A DNA stretch of 9,790 bases, from contig JASHSC010000121.1 in assembly GCA_030036915.1 (NCBI GenBank), positions 1 through 9,790 of the forward strand, in the 5' to 3' direction. Below, piece by piece: positions 1 to 5,945 of the stretch (its first letter is position 1; each line of letters begins with the position of its first letter). Made by a program: the position numbers and the translations under genes. The notes under the pieces were generated by a model. The model saw only the letters and a program-made list of their open reading frames with translations, ran no database searches and was not told the DNA's origin. The DNA comes from Terriglobia bacterium (GTDB lineage: Bacteria > Acidobacteriota > Terriglobia > UBA7540).

Positions 1-546
1 AGCCTGGCAGGCGTCCTCAATGACGATCAGTTGGTGCTTTGCGGCCAGCTCCAGGATGGCATCCATATCCGCCATTTGCCCGTAGAGATGGACAGGAATG
101 ATAGCCTTCACGGCCCGGCCCGTTTGCTTGTCCACCAGCTTGCCATTGGCTTTGTTTTGGCTGCATTCCAAGGCCAGGTAATCGGCGAGCTTTTTCACAT
201 CCATGAGGTAGGTCTGCTCGTCAACATCGACAAAGCGCGGCAGTGCCCCACATTGAGAAATCGCCTCGGTGGTTGCAATGAAGGTGTTGGGAACGGTGAC
301 GACGGCGTCATCCGAGCCCACGCCCGCGGCCATCAGGGCAAACCGCAAGGCATCGGTGCCGCTGCCTACGCCCACGCAATGCTGGGCATCGCAAAATTTG
401 GCGAATGATTTCTCAAAGTCCTCCACCATCGGCCCACCAATGAAGCCGGCTGTATCAAGAGCGTGGGCAAACACTCCCGCTAACTCTTCCTTCAGCTCCT
501 GATGAGGCGTTACGAGGTCGAGAAAAGGAATACGATTTGATTGCAT
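1..546 (-). CDS. DegT/DnrJ/EryC1 PLP-dependent sugar aminotransferase (3' partial)
   Basis: The first 182 residues are visible, starting at ATG 546, and the frame is open to the window edge. The protein begins MQSNRIPFLDL, a typical DegT opening. It has GSGTDALRFAL at 61-71 (PLP phosphate-binding), VPNTFIATTEAI at 86-97, IPVHLYGQMADMDAI at 150-164 and VIEDACQA at 175-182, whose Asp178 should contact the PLP ring nitrogen. The Schiff-base lysine lies beyond the edge. A short insertion at about 128-145 (near KLVDKQTGRAV) separates the two conserved blocks. The likely role is glutamate-dependent amination of the 3-keto sugar nucleotide made by the oxidoreductase, before acetylation. GGAGGT inside the end of the acetyltransferase gene lies 7-8 nt ahead of the ATG. 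The family is certain; the substrate is inferred from the neighbours. Confidence 0.93.
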   Translation of the reverse strand, partial: MQSNRIPFLDLVTPHQELKEELAGVFAHALDTAGFIGGPMVEDFEKSFAKFCDAQHCVGVGSGTDALRFALMAAGVGSDDAVVTVPNTFIATTEAISQCGALPRFVDVDEQTYLMDVKKLADYLALECSQNKANGKLVDKQTGRAVKAIIPVHLYGQMADMDAILELAAKHQLIVIEDACQA

Positions 547-1044
547 CTATGCTACCTCCGCTTTCTTTTGATTGAGTTTTCGTAAAACCCGGGCCGGATT
601 CCCTGCGACGATTACGCCGGCGGGCACATCTTTCGTAACCACACTTCCCGCACCTACGATGGCATTTTCACCGATGGTTATTTTTGAAAGAATGGTGCTA
701 CCCGAGCCGATGGACGCCCCTTTTTTGACCAGGGTCGTTTCCACTTTCCAATCAGCTTCGGTTTGGAGGGATCCGTCAGGGTTGGCGGCACGCGGGTAAG
801 AATCGTTGATAAACGTCACGCCGTGCCCGACAAAGACGTTATCCTCAATCGTGACCCCTTCGCAAATGAAGGTATGGCTGGAAATCTTGCATCGGCTTCC
901 GATTTTCGCTTTCTTCTGCACTTCCACGAATGCGCCAATCTTGGTCTCATCTCCGATTTCGCAACCGTAGAGGTTAATAAAGCTGGAAAGCTTGACGCCT
1001 TTCCCCAGCCGGACGTCGGGGGCGATGCTCAGGAATTCACTCAT
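547..1044 (-). CDS. WbpD/WlbB-like sugar-nucleotide N-acetyltransferase (left-handed beta-helix)
   Basis: Acetyl-CoA-dependent transferase of 165 residues that probably acetylates the 3-amino group made by the oxidoreductase and aminotransferase. It is built of hexapeptide repeats, for example VRLGKG, CEIGDETKIG, AKIGSRCKI and VTIEDNVFVG. The family loop FINDSYPRA is at 78-86, followed by TLVKKGASIGSGSTILSKITIGE and a C-terminal GAGSVVTKDVPAG plus AGNPAR at 147-152. The TLVKKGA and NPAR features match the WbpD/WlbB group better than serine or maltose acetyltransferases. The start ATG overlaps the oxidoreductase stop by 4 bp, and the stop TAG directly abuts the aminotransferase ATG, so the three are surely co-expressed. 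Trimeric action is a family property. The exact acceptor sugar cannot be read from sequence. Confidence 0.92.
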   Translation of the reverse strand: MSEFLSIAPDVRLGKGVKLSSFINLYGCEIGDETKIGAFVEVQKKAKIGSRCKISSHTFICEGVTIEDNVFVGHGVTFINDSYPRAANPDGSLQTEADWKVETTLVKKGASIGSGSTILSKITIGENAIVGAGSVVTKDVPAGVIVAGNPARVLRKLNQKKAEVA

Positions 1045-2042
1045 ATGCGGACAAGCCTCCCCCGCTCCCGGATGGACTCATTCGCGGCCTCCAGCATTTT
1101 CACAACTTTGAGCCCCGCGCGTCCGTCATTAAAAGGTGTTGTGTTGTTCTTAATGCATTCGATAAAGTAACCGCACTCCGCCTTCAGGGCTTCCGTCTGC
1201 TCCACACGCGGAGCCCACATGTCCCCCGAGCGGTAGCGGACCAAGAGGTCATATACACCTTCCTGGTTAGTGACATGGACTCCCTTATCGTAAACTTTGA
1301 CCTTCTCATCAGCTTCCAGATCGTTCCACACCACCATCCTCTTTTCGCCCCCGATGAGAGTCGTGCGAACCTTCACGGGTGACAGCCAATTGACATTGAT
1401 GTGGGCGATGATGTTGTTCTGGAAGTAGATCGTGATGTAGGCCATATCCTCGTGCCCATTCAAATGGTTCTGGCCGGTTGCCACAATCGCTTCGACCTTG
1501 TCTTTGATCAGGTAATCCATAATCGAAAGGTCGTGGGGAGCCAAATCCCAAATGACATTGACGTCGTGCTGGAACAGGCCCAAATTTACGCGGGTCGAAT
1601 CATAGTAGAAGAGCTTTCCGAGCGCTCCCTCGTCAACCAATTGACGGATCTTCTTAACCGCGCCGGTGAAAAGGAAGGTGTGGTCCACCATGGTTCGCAG
1701 GTTCTTCTTTTCCGCCAATTCAATTAATTCCTCGGACTGCGCCGCGGTGGAGGTAAAGGGCTTTTCCACAAACACGTGTTTGCCATTTAGGAGCGCCGCC
1801 TTGGCCAACTCGAAGTGCGTCCAAACCGGGGTGATGACGGCAATGGCGTCGATGTCGGGCGCCGCCAGGGTCGCCTCCACGTCCGAAGAGACTTGCATGT
1901 TGGGGTAGGCCTGCTTCACGCGACGAAGCGCATTGGCACTCTTGTCGCACACCACTGCCACCTCACAGCCCTCCTGGGTGTGAAAGTTCCTGACGATTTG
2001 CGGTCCCCAATATCCATAACCAATGATGCCGATGCGTACCAT
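1041..2042 (-). CDS. Gfo/Idh/MocA-family NAD(P)-dependent sugar-nucleotide oxidoreductase
   Basis: Cytoplasmic dehydrogenase of 333 residues. The N-terminal Rossmann motif is IGIIGYGYWGPQIVRNF (Gly8, Gly10, Gly13). The family motif EKP is at 93-95 (Lys94 is the usual catalytic/cofactor lysine), and WDLAPHD at 165-171 carries the likely catalytic His170. The C-terminal alpha/beta domain begins near residue 125. Next to an N-acetyltransferase and a DegT aminotransferase, the likely reaction is oxidation of the sugar C3 hydroxyl of a UDP-HexNAc or UDP-HexNAc uronate to a 3-keto intermediate, as in the GnnA and WlbA/WbpB routes. The sequence does not look close to Bordetella WlbA, so I do not assign that symbol. 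The ATG at 2042 has AAGGAG 5 nt upstream. Its TGA overlaps the ATG of the next gene (ATGA), indicating translational coupling. Substrate identity is inferred. Confidence 0.9.
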   Translation of the reverse strand: MVRIGIIGYGYWGPQIVRNFHTQEGCEVAVVCDKSANALRRVKQAYPNMQVSSDVEATLAAPDIDAIAVITPVWTHFELAKAALLNGKHVFVEKPFTSTAAQSEELIELAEKKNLRTMVDHTFLFTGAVKKIRQLVDEGALGKLFYYDSTRVNLGLFQHDVNVIWDLAPHDLSIMDYLIKDKVEAIVATGQNHLNGHEDMAYITIYFQNNIIAHINVNWLSPVKVRTTLIGGEKRMVVWNDLEADEKVKVYDKGVHVTNQEGVYDLLVRYRSGDMWAPRVEQTEALKAECGYFIECIKNNTTPFNDGRAGLKVVKMLEAANESIRERGRLVRI

Positions 2043-2086
2043 AATTTCTCCTTTGACCTCAAATCCCGAGGTCGTTTAACCAACGT

Positions 2087-3274
2087 TCAATATGCTCCAT
2101 TCCCCTTCAGGACGGCGGCGGGAGTGCGGAGCAGGATCTTGATGTCCAGCCACGGCGACCAGGTTTTCACATAACGCAGGTCTAACCGCACCATCTCATC
2201 AAACTTGGTCCTGCTGCGGCCCTCCACCTGCCACAGACCGGTGATTCCGGGTTTTGCTTCGAGGAAGCGCCGCCGATGCCATATTTCATAGACCTCAACC
2301 TCATAAGGAATGGGCGGACGTGGCCCCACCATCGACATCTCTCCTTTGAGCACATTGAGGAATTGGGGCAGTTCATCAAGACTGGTCTTGCGCAGAAACC
2401 TGCCCACCGCTGTGATGCGGGGATCGTTCTTCAGCTTGTAGACCGCGGCGCTCTTTTCCTCCCCCTTGGTCACAGCTTTTCCGGAAATGAGACGGCGAAC
2501 GTAGTCTCGATGGATCCTCGCGTCGTTCTGGAAATACATTGAACGAAACTTGAGGAAGGAAAAGTGTTGACCGTACTGACCCACACGGTCCTGTCTGAAC
2601 AGGATCGGCCCTTTTGAGGTCAGCCTGATGGCAATGGCAATGACTGCAAAAAGAGGAGAGAGGAGAACAAGGGCAAGAAGGCTACCCACCACATCGATGA
2701 GTCTCTTGATCAAGCGATGAGCGGAGGAAGCATTGTCCTTGGTCAAAAGGTCAGGATAAAGGCTGATGTCCGTCGACCTGCCCCCCTTGCCAACTTCCAT
2801 GTCATCAGGAAACACATGGAAGGTGATATGGATCGATTCAATCTGCTCATGCTGCAAGCGGGTCTGCAAGGCGGCTCTCATCCGGGAGTTTAGGGCGCTC
2901 AGAATCGAAGCTAGATCGCCTCTGCCGATTTCCGTGCAAATGACTCCGATGACCGAGCCGTCTTCATACCAACCGTGCAGATCCGTCTCACGCGCCGAAT
3001 TGGAAAGAGCCTCCGTAAATCCTTCGAGGATCGCTTTTCCTCGCCCCGTGTCGATGACCTTGCCAACGTGAAGCAGCATGAGCACAAACCTCTGCCTGGA
3101 CCTCTCGCTCCGCTTGCGCTCAATGGTCAACACCCTGCGGAAGAGCTCCTCCGATACGAGTGAAAATCCCCGATCCTCGGTGTCGGACTCTGCCCTGACG
3201 TGGGAACCAAAGGCCATCCCATTTCCCGGGGATCTTTTCGACGGTTTCTTTGAATGAAAAATCTCAGCGATCAT
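2087..3274 (-). CDS. Initiating sugar-phosphate transferase (phosphoglycosyl transferase) with N-terminal degenerate GGDEF-like domain
   Basis: Transfers a sugar phosphate from a UDP-sugar to undecaprenyl phosphate, the first step of repeat-unit assembly at the inner membrane. It has 395 residues. The C-terminal half is a monotopic transferase (Pfam bacterial sugar transferase). A hydrophobic re-entrant helix lies at about 196-216, followed by GPILFRQDRVGQYGQHFSFL and KFRSM. The catalytic Asp300-Glu301 pair sits in SLDELPQFLNVLKGEMSMVG, then PRPP at 318-321 and KPGITGLWQV at 341-350. Residues about 40-160 resemble a GGDEF fold (RFVLMLLHVG ... ARETDLHGWYEDGSVIGVICTE), but the GGDEF position reads Glu-Asp-Gly-Ser-Val, so it should not make c-di-GMP. 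There is no four-helix WbaP-type membrane domain. The ATG has AGGAG 7 nt upstream. The oxidoreductase gene follows after 44 bp. Transferase function is very likely; the sugar is unknown. Confidence 0.93.
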   Translation of the reverse strand: MIAEIFHSKKPSKRSPGNGMAFGSHVRAESDTEDRGFSLVSEELFRRVLTIERKRSERSRQRFVLMLLHVGKVIDTGRGKAILEGFTEALSNSARETDLHGWYEDGSVIGVICTEIGRGDLASILSALNSRMRAALQTRLQHEQIESIHITFHVFPDDMEVGKGGRSTDISLYPDLLTKDNASSAHRLIKRLIDVVGSLLALVLLSPLFAVIAIAIRLTSKGPILFRQDRVGQYGQHFSFLKFRSMYFQNDARIHRDYVRRLISGKAVTKGEEKSAAVYKLKNDPRITAVGRFLRKTSLDELPQFLNVLKGEMSMVGPRPPIPYEVEVYEIWHRRRFLEAKPGITGLWQVEGRSRTKFDEMVRLDLRYVKTWSPWLDIKILLRTPAAVLKGNGAY

Positions 3275-3374
3275 CTTATCTCTCCTATTTCACTTGGCAT
3301 GAATACAATTCAGCAAAATCAAGAAGCGTCGATTAAAATTCCGCGAATCATTGTGTAGAATCACGGTCAACTGC

Positions 3375-3413
3375 TTGGGGCTAGTGAAGCGGCTGCCGAG
3401 CCAAGCTCCCCAA
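3375..3413 (-). repeat. Nested hairpin directly after the beta-barrel gene
   Basis: TTGGGG (3375-3380) and CCCCAA (3408-3413) form a 6-bp inverted repeat that begins right at the beta-barrel stop codon. A second stem, GGCT/AGCC with a 4-nt loop (3391-3394 and 3399-3402), lies inside it. No T run follows on the minus strand, so it looks more like an mRNA 3'-end stabiliser or attenuator than an intrinsic terminator. The remaining ~100 bp to the transferase start hold nothing else I can call. Confidence 0.35.
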
Positions 3414-4739
3414 CTAATGTCCAATCGCAATGGATTTAAGGCGGAAGTCAATTTCGACGGTTACCAAATTCAAATCGTACCTCTCCGAAATAGGAACACT
3501 ACCGGATGTCACCTGGTGGTAATTCTCGTAAGAAACCCTAAAGGTGGCATCCCTGGCAATTTGCCGGGCAAGGTCAAATTCACCGACGATTGCTTCCGCC
3601 CGCCCCGTTCCGAGCTGTGCTTCATCGGTGTTAATCCGAGTCGAGGTGGCTCGCAGATCGGCTTCCCAACGTCCGACCAAGCGCCGGCGGACCCCAATTG
3701 CCGCCGAAGTGTATTCCACCTGACCGTAGAGGCCACCGCTGTCGGTGATCCGCCTTTGCACGGTTAGGTCCAGGGCCGTTTTCCGAACTTCTTTGGTGAC
3801 ACTCCCCCCCCCAGCTCCTTCCAATTGTCTTGTTGTGCTAACTCCTGTGGACTCGCCAAAGGTGGTGATGAATTGGGGCCCGCCGAAAAACGAAATTGTT
3901 ACGCTTGGGGTGAGATGGGACTCGACTGCAAACAACGCGCTGTCCGTTTGGAATCGTTGAACGCTGCCAAGACCTGTGCCCCCTCGGTAAGTGGCGTCTT
4001 CATGCAGAAAATCCAGCCCTAAACTTGTATGCTCAGTATAACGATATTGGTAGGCGAAGCCCCCGGTCGCGGCCCGGCCGTTGTATAAGGACTGCCCTGC
4101 TTCCTGTTGGCTGCCGTACTCCTGCATGTTGTAGTTACCCGTAAAGGCGATTGATGACCGATTGCTCTTTTGGAAAATTAATTCCATTCCCCCTGTATTC
4201 GCGAGTGTTCGAGCCGTATATGGATAGATCGATTGATCTGGCGCGGTGGGCGAGCTAAGGCCCGAAGAAATTTGCTGCTCCGCTGCGGGTTGGAAAATGC
4301 CGTTCTGATAGCTTGCACTATCGACTAAACCAAGCTCCCATCTCGGACTCAGCCGGGTGTTCAAACCGAGATTCCCCGAATGGTTAAGCCGGTCATATTG
4401 AGTCGTATTTCTGTAAAGAAAGAAATTGGGGAAATAGTTAAATTGAAAGGAGAGATTCCGAGTCTGACGCACGAAGGACAAATCAGAGTTAAATGATAGG
4501 CCTTCATCGGAAATCCGATCTGCATTATTCAATAGCACGTTGTCGTTGTAGAAGGATGAGGCACCCATGCTCAGGGTGAATTGATTCGCCGGCATTTCCT
4601 CACCCGCAAATCGAAGTGGAGCCTGCAATCCGTTTCCTATCGCCACTGGCTGTGCCATGGCTGTCATCGAAGGCGCCTGTGCTCGAATTCCAGCAGGAGA
4701 TAAAATTACGGAAATCGCGAATGGGATAAACTTTTTCAA
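3414..4739 (-). CDS. Outer-membrane beta-barrel protein, probable EPS export porin
   Basis: From TTG 4739 the protein has 441 residues. A signal peptide (MKKFIPFAISVILSPAGIRAQA, first ~22 residues) is followed by a region dense in alternating polar/aromatic strands typical of outer-membrane barrels, for example LSFQFNYFPNFFLYRN, GGFAYQYRYTEHTSLGLDF and ATFRVSYENYH. It ends in a strand-like stretch, VTVEIDFRLKS. There is no plug, TonB box or OmpA domain, and I cannot name a narrow family; it resembles the beta-barrel proteins in acidobacterial and PEP-CTERM-type EPS loci. In this context it is a candidate partner for the short Wza-like protein, giving the outer-membrane pore that protein lacks. 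The ATG at 4814 (466 residues) is the alternative start and would sit 6 nt after the pilZ stop. Codons 310-312 are a run of nine G. The barrel call is firm; the export role is inferred. Confidence 0.8.
   Translation of the reverse strand: MKKFIPFAISVILSPAGIRAQAPSMTAMAQPVAIGNGLQAPLRFAGEEMPANQFTLSMGASSFYNDNVLLNNADRISDEGLSFNSDLSFVRQTRNLSFQFNYFPNFFLYRNTTQYDRLNHSGNLGLNTRLSPRWELGLVDSASYQNGIFQPAAEQQISSGLSSPTAPDQSIYPYTARTLANTGGMELIFQKSNRSSIAFTGNYNMQEYGSQQEAGQSLYNGRAATGGFAYQYRYTEHTSLGLDFLHEDATYRGGTGLGSVQRFQTDSALFAVESHLTPSVTISFFGGPQFITTFGESTGVSTTRQLEGAGGGSVTKEVRKTALDLTVQRRITDSGGLYGQVEYTSAAIGVRRRLVGRWEADLRATSTRINTDEAQLGTGRAEAIVGEFDLARQIARDATFRVSYENYHQVTSGSVPISERYDLNLVTVEIDFRLKSIAIGH
3804..3812 (-). repeat. 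G9 homopolymer inside the beta-barrel gene
   Basis: Nine consecutive C on the plus strand read as three GGG codons (Gly-Gly-Gly in LEGAGGGSVTKEV) on the coding strand. A gain or loss of one base would shift the frame in the second half of a surface protein. Runs of this length are known slippage sites in other bacteria; whether it varies here is unknown. Confidence 0.9.
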
Positions 4740-4743
4740 ACGG

Positions 4744-4750
4744 CCTCTCC
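4744..4750 (-). promoter_or_regulatory. Shine-Dalgarno supporting a TTG start for the beta-barrel gene
   Basis: GGAGAGG on the minus strand lies 7 nt (counted from GGAG) ahead of TTG at 4739. Translation from that TTG begins MKKFIPFAISVIL, a textbook signal peptide. The upstream ATG at 4814 would put 25 Arg/Gly/Cys-rich residues in front of it and has only a poor site. Confidence 0.5.
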
Positions 4751-4820
4751 AACATCCCCCTCCTGGGCGGCACCTGGACCTCCTCTCAAGAGGCTGAGTG
4801 ATGATTGCGGACATAGGTGC

Positions 4821-5174
4821 CTAGTGAACCTGTCCTCCCCGAGTCATTCGATAGCTCCGGATCGACACCGCCAGGGAGGTTGGAAGGTCCGAAAGAGGAT
4901 TCTCCTCAGAGCGAACTACCGTTCCCTTGCAAACAATCTCCCCGCGCCCTTCTCCGAGGACAGAAACAGGAAGTTCGAACCTTAATTCGATCAGAATTTT
5001 TGGCTCCATTGAGACTTCCGTAAGCAGCAAAACTCCCGATCGACTAATATTTTCGGTTTTGCCCTCAAACCATTCGGGGCGATTTGTTTTACGATAGCGC
5101 ACTGGAATGCTGATCGGAAAGCGCTCAGCTCTGGGAGTTCCTTTCATGATGATGCTGGGGTGGGGATCAGTCAT
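4821..5174 (-). CDS. PilZ-domain protein
   Basis: Small cytoplasmic protein of the PilZ family, whose members bind cyclic di-GMP and switch polysaccharide synthesis, secretion or motility. From the ATG at 5174 it has 117 residues and consists almost only of the domain. Counted from the in-frame TTG at 5195, Arg22 and Arg25 (PRAERFPISIPVRYR) form the N-terminal basic motif. Spacing there is RxxR rather than the classic RxxxR. Asn49, Ser51 and Gly54 (NISRSG) give the second motif, (D/N)xSxxG. The rest is beta-barrel-like. No output domain is fused, so it probably acts on a partner. Its stop lies just upstream of the beta-barrel gene, in the same transcription unit. The shortened arginine motif makes c-di-GMP binding likely but not certain. 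Confidence 0.82.
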   Translation of the reverse strand: MTDPHPSIIMKGTPRAERFPISIPVRYRKTNRPEWFEGKTENISRSGVLLLTEVSMEPKILIELRFELPVSVLGEGRGEIVCKGTVVRSEENPLSDLPTSLAVSIRSYRMTRGGQVH

Positions 5175-5177
5175 GGC

Positions 5178-5183
5178 TCTCCT
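5178..5183 (-). promoter_or_regulatory. Shine-Dalgarno that fixes the pilZ start
   Basis: AGGAGA on the minus strand sits immediately ahead of the ATG at 5174, with a 4-nt spacer counted from AGGAG. The in-frame TTG at 5195, seven codons upstream, has no purine-rich site before it. The ATG is therefore preferred. Confidence 0.6.
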
Positions 5184-5343
5184 GCGGAAAATCAATGAAC
5201 TTTGAAGATTCCGCGTCTCCTTTTGTTATTTGGGCAGAATAAATCAGCAATATTGACGGGAAATTCCATGCAACAATCCGGGGCCCACTTACCAACCTGT
5301 TTCAAGCTAACCTTTGGAGCAGCGACGAAATTTATTGAGTGTG

Positions 5344-5385
5344 AAGTCAAGTGAGGCGTGAAGATACAGCTCCGCCCTTTGACTT
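5344..5385 (-). repeat. Imperfect hairpin in the intergenic region
   Basis: AAGTCAA (5344-5350) and TTGACTT (5379-5385) form a 7-bp inverted repeat. Inside it GGCG (5355-5358) can pair with CGCC (5373-5376), extending the stem across small bulges and leaving a loop of about 14 nt. It lies about 170 bp upstream of the pilZ start. There is no T run after it on the minus strand, so it is not a clear terminator. It could be leader RNA structure, an operator or chance. Confidence 0.25.
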
Positions 5386-5415
5386 ACATGTTCCCTTAAA
5401 ACGTAAGCCCTAACC

Positions 5416-5601
5416 TCAGTTTGATCGAAGAACGGCCTCTACGGCTGATACTCCTCTTGCTGAACTCGAATAAAATGCATGGAGGTGGCTTTCCATCTCC
5501 ACGATCTCCTTGGTTTTCGCGTTCGTCATGATTCGCATCGGTCCTGTATTGAGACCGCTTTCATTGGGGTAAATTACTGACCACCCATTTTCTTCCTGCA
5601 A
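5416..5601 (-). CDS. Doubtful small reading frame, possibly a remnant of a small lipoprotein gene
   Basis: A 61-codon frame starts with TTG, has no Shine-Dalgarno and matches no family I recognise. The frame stays open further upstream to a stop at 5656-5658. In that extension it reads SAFLLIGSCNG, which resembles a lipobox (LIGS-Cys) at the end of a short hydrophobic stretch. No ATG, GTG or TTG lies in frame ahead of that stretch; CTG is the only near-start codon. Either this is chance, or it is the 3' end of a decayed small secreted-protein gene whose start was lost. Internal ATGs at 5538 and 5529 would give products of about 40 residues. It lies alone in the long gap on the same strand as its neighbours. 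Confidence 0.18.
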   Translation of the reverse strand: MQEENGWSVIYPNESGLNTGPMRIMTNAKTKEIVEMESHLHAFYSSSARGVSAVEAVLRSN

Positions 5602-5876
5602 CCCGTTGCACGACCCAATAAGCAGAAATGCAGACCACCGGGATGCACACCCAGTTTAGGGTATTAAGGAAATCTGACAATAGCCCAATAGTTGGGTTAA
5701 AATGGTACTTATAGCCTATCATTGCCTGGCACTAAGATGCCATGTTTATATCAGGTTAGGCATTCAGCTAACGAAGGAGTGCCCCTACTCTCGCCCGCAT
5801 ATAGCACTCGGCTCTTATGGCACGCCAGCAACTGTTACCGCTCATTGAGAATGGAAATCTTGGGGCGATGGATTCT

Positions 5877-5941
5877 TAAAAGATGAACCAAGGGATTGAT
5901 CTCAAAGTAAAAAACGACATCGATCAAAAGGCAAGGTTCAT
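5877..5941 (-). terminator. Possible terminator hairpin just after the BY-kinase stop
   Basis: An inverted repeat begins 5 nt past the kinase stop codon. ATGAACC at 5883-5889 pairs with GGTTCAT at 5935-5941. Inside it TTGATC at 5896-5901 pairs with GATCAA at 5922-5927, leaving a loop of 20 nt. On the minus strand the stem is followed by CTTTTAAG, a short T run. A six-T run also sits inside the loop. The stem has an unpaired internal section and the T run is short, so termination may be weak or absent. The position after the last gene of a block and before a long gap supports the call. Confidence 0.35.
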
Positions 5942-5945
5942 GTTG

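Larger units (their letters stand above)
5175..5945. other. Long intergenic region between the export block and the pilZ block
   Basis: About 770 bp, visibly richer in A/T than the flanking genes, with no convincing gene on either strand. Small inverted repeats seen here are GAGTGC/GCACTC (5777-5782 and 5804-5809), TGGCA/TGCCA (5727-5731 and 5738-5742), CCCAA/TTGGG with a 3-nt loop (5684-5688 and 5692-5696) and AAGTCAA/TTGACTT (5344-5350 and 5379-5385). An AAAAGGAG at 5217-5224 on the minus strand has no start codon at a usable distance. The region should hold the promoter of the pilZ block. On the minus strand TTTCCC, 16 nt, then TATTCT (roughly 5235-5262) is the best sigma-70-like pair I found, but it is a poor match and I do not call it. 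A doubtful reading frame at 5416-5601 is listed separately. Confidence 0.6.

Noticed and set aside
31..408. Plus-strand open frame of 125 codons at the left edge
   Set aside because: It lies antisense to the DegT aminotransferase, whose motifs are unmistakable on the minus strand.
1041..2042. Assignment of the symbol wlbA
   Set aside because: The context fits, but the protein does not resemble the Bordetella enzyme closely as far as I can recall, so only the family is given.
4600..4755. 51-codon minus-strand frame with a good AGGAGG before its ATG
   Set aside because: It is out of frame with the barrel gene and has no recognisable domain. The barrel frame gives a clean signal peptide across the same bases, so no frameshift is needed.
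5195..5195. TTG at 5195 as the pilZ start
   Set aside because: It has no Shine-Dalgarno, whereas ATG 5174 follows AGGAGA, and the added residues (Arg-rich) are not part of the domain.
5727..5743. TGGCAC...TGC resembling a sigma-54 promoter
   Set aside because: The GG-to-GC spacing is 9 rather than the required 10, on both strands. It is better described as a small inverted repeat.
5175..5945. c-di-GMP riboswitch (GEMM) upstream of the pilZ gene
   Set aside because: I could not find the conserved core or a P1-type stem enclosing it by eye. An Rfam covariance search would settle it.
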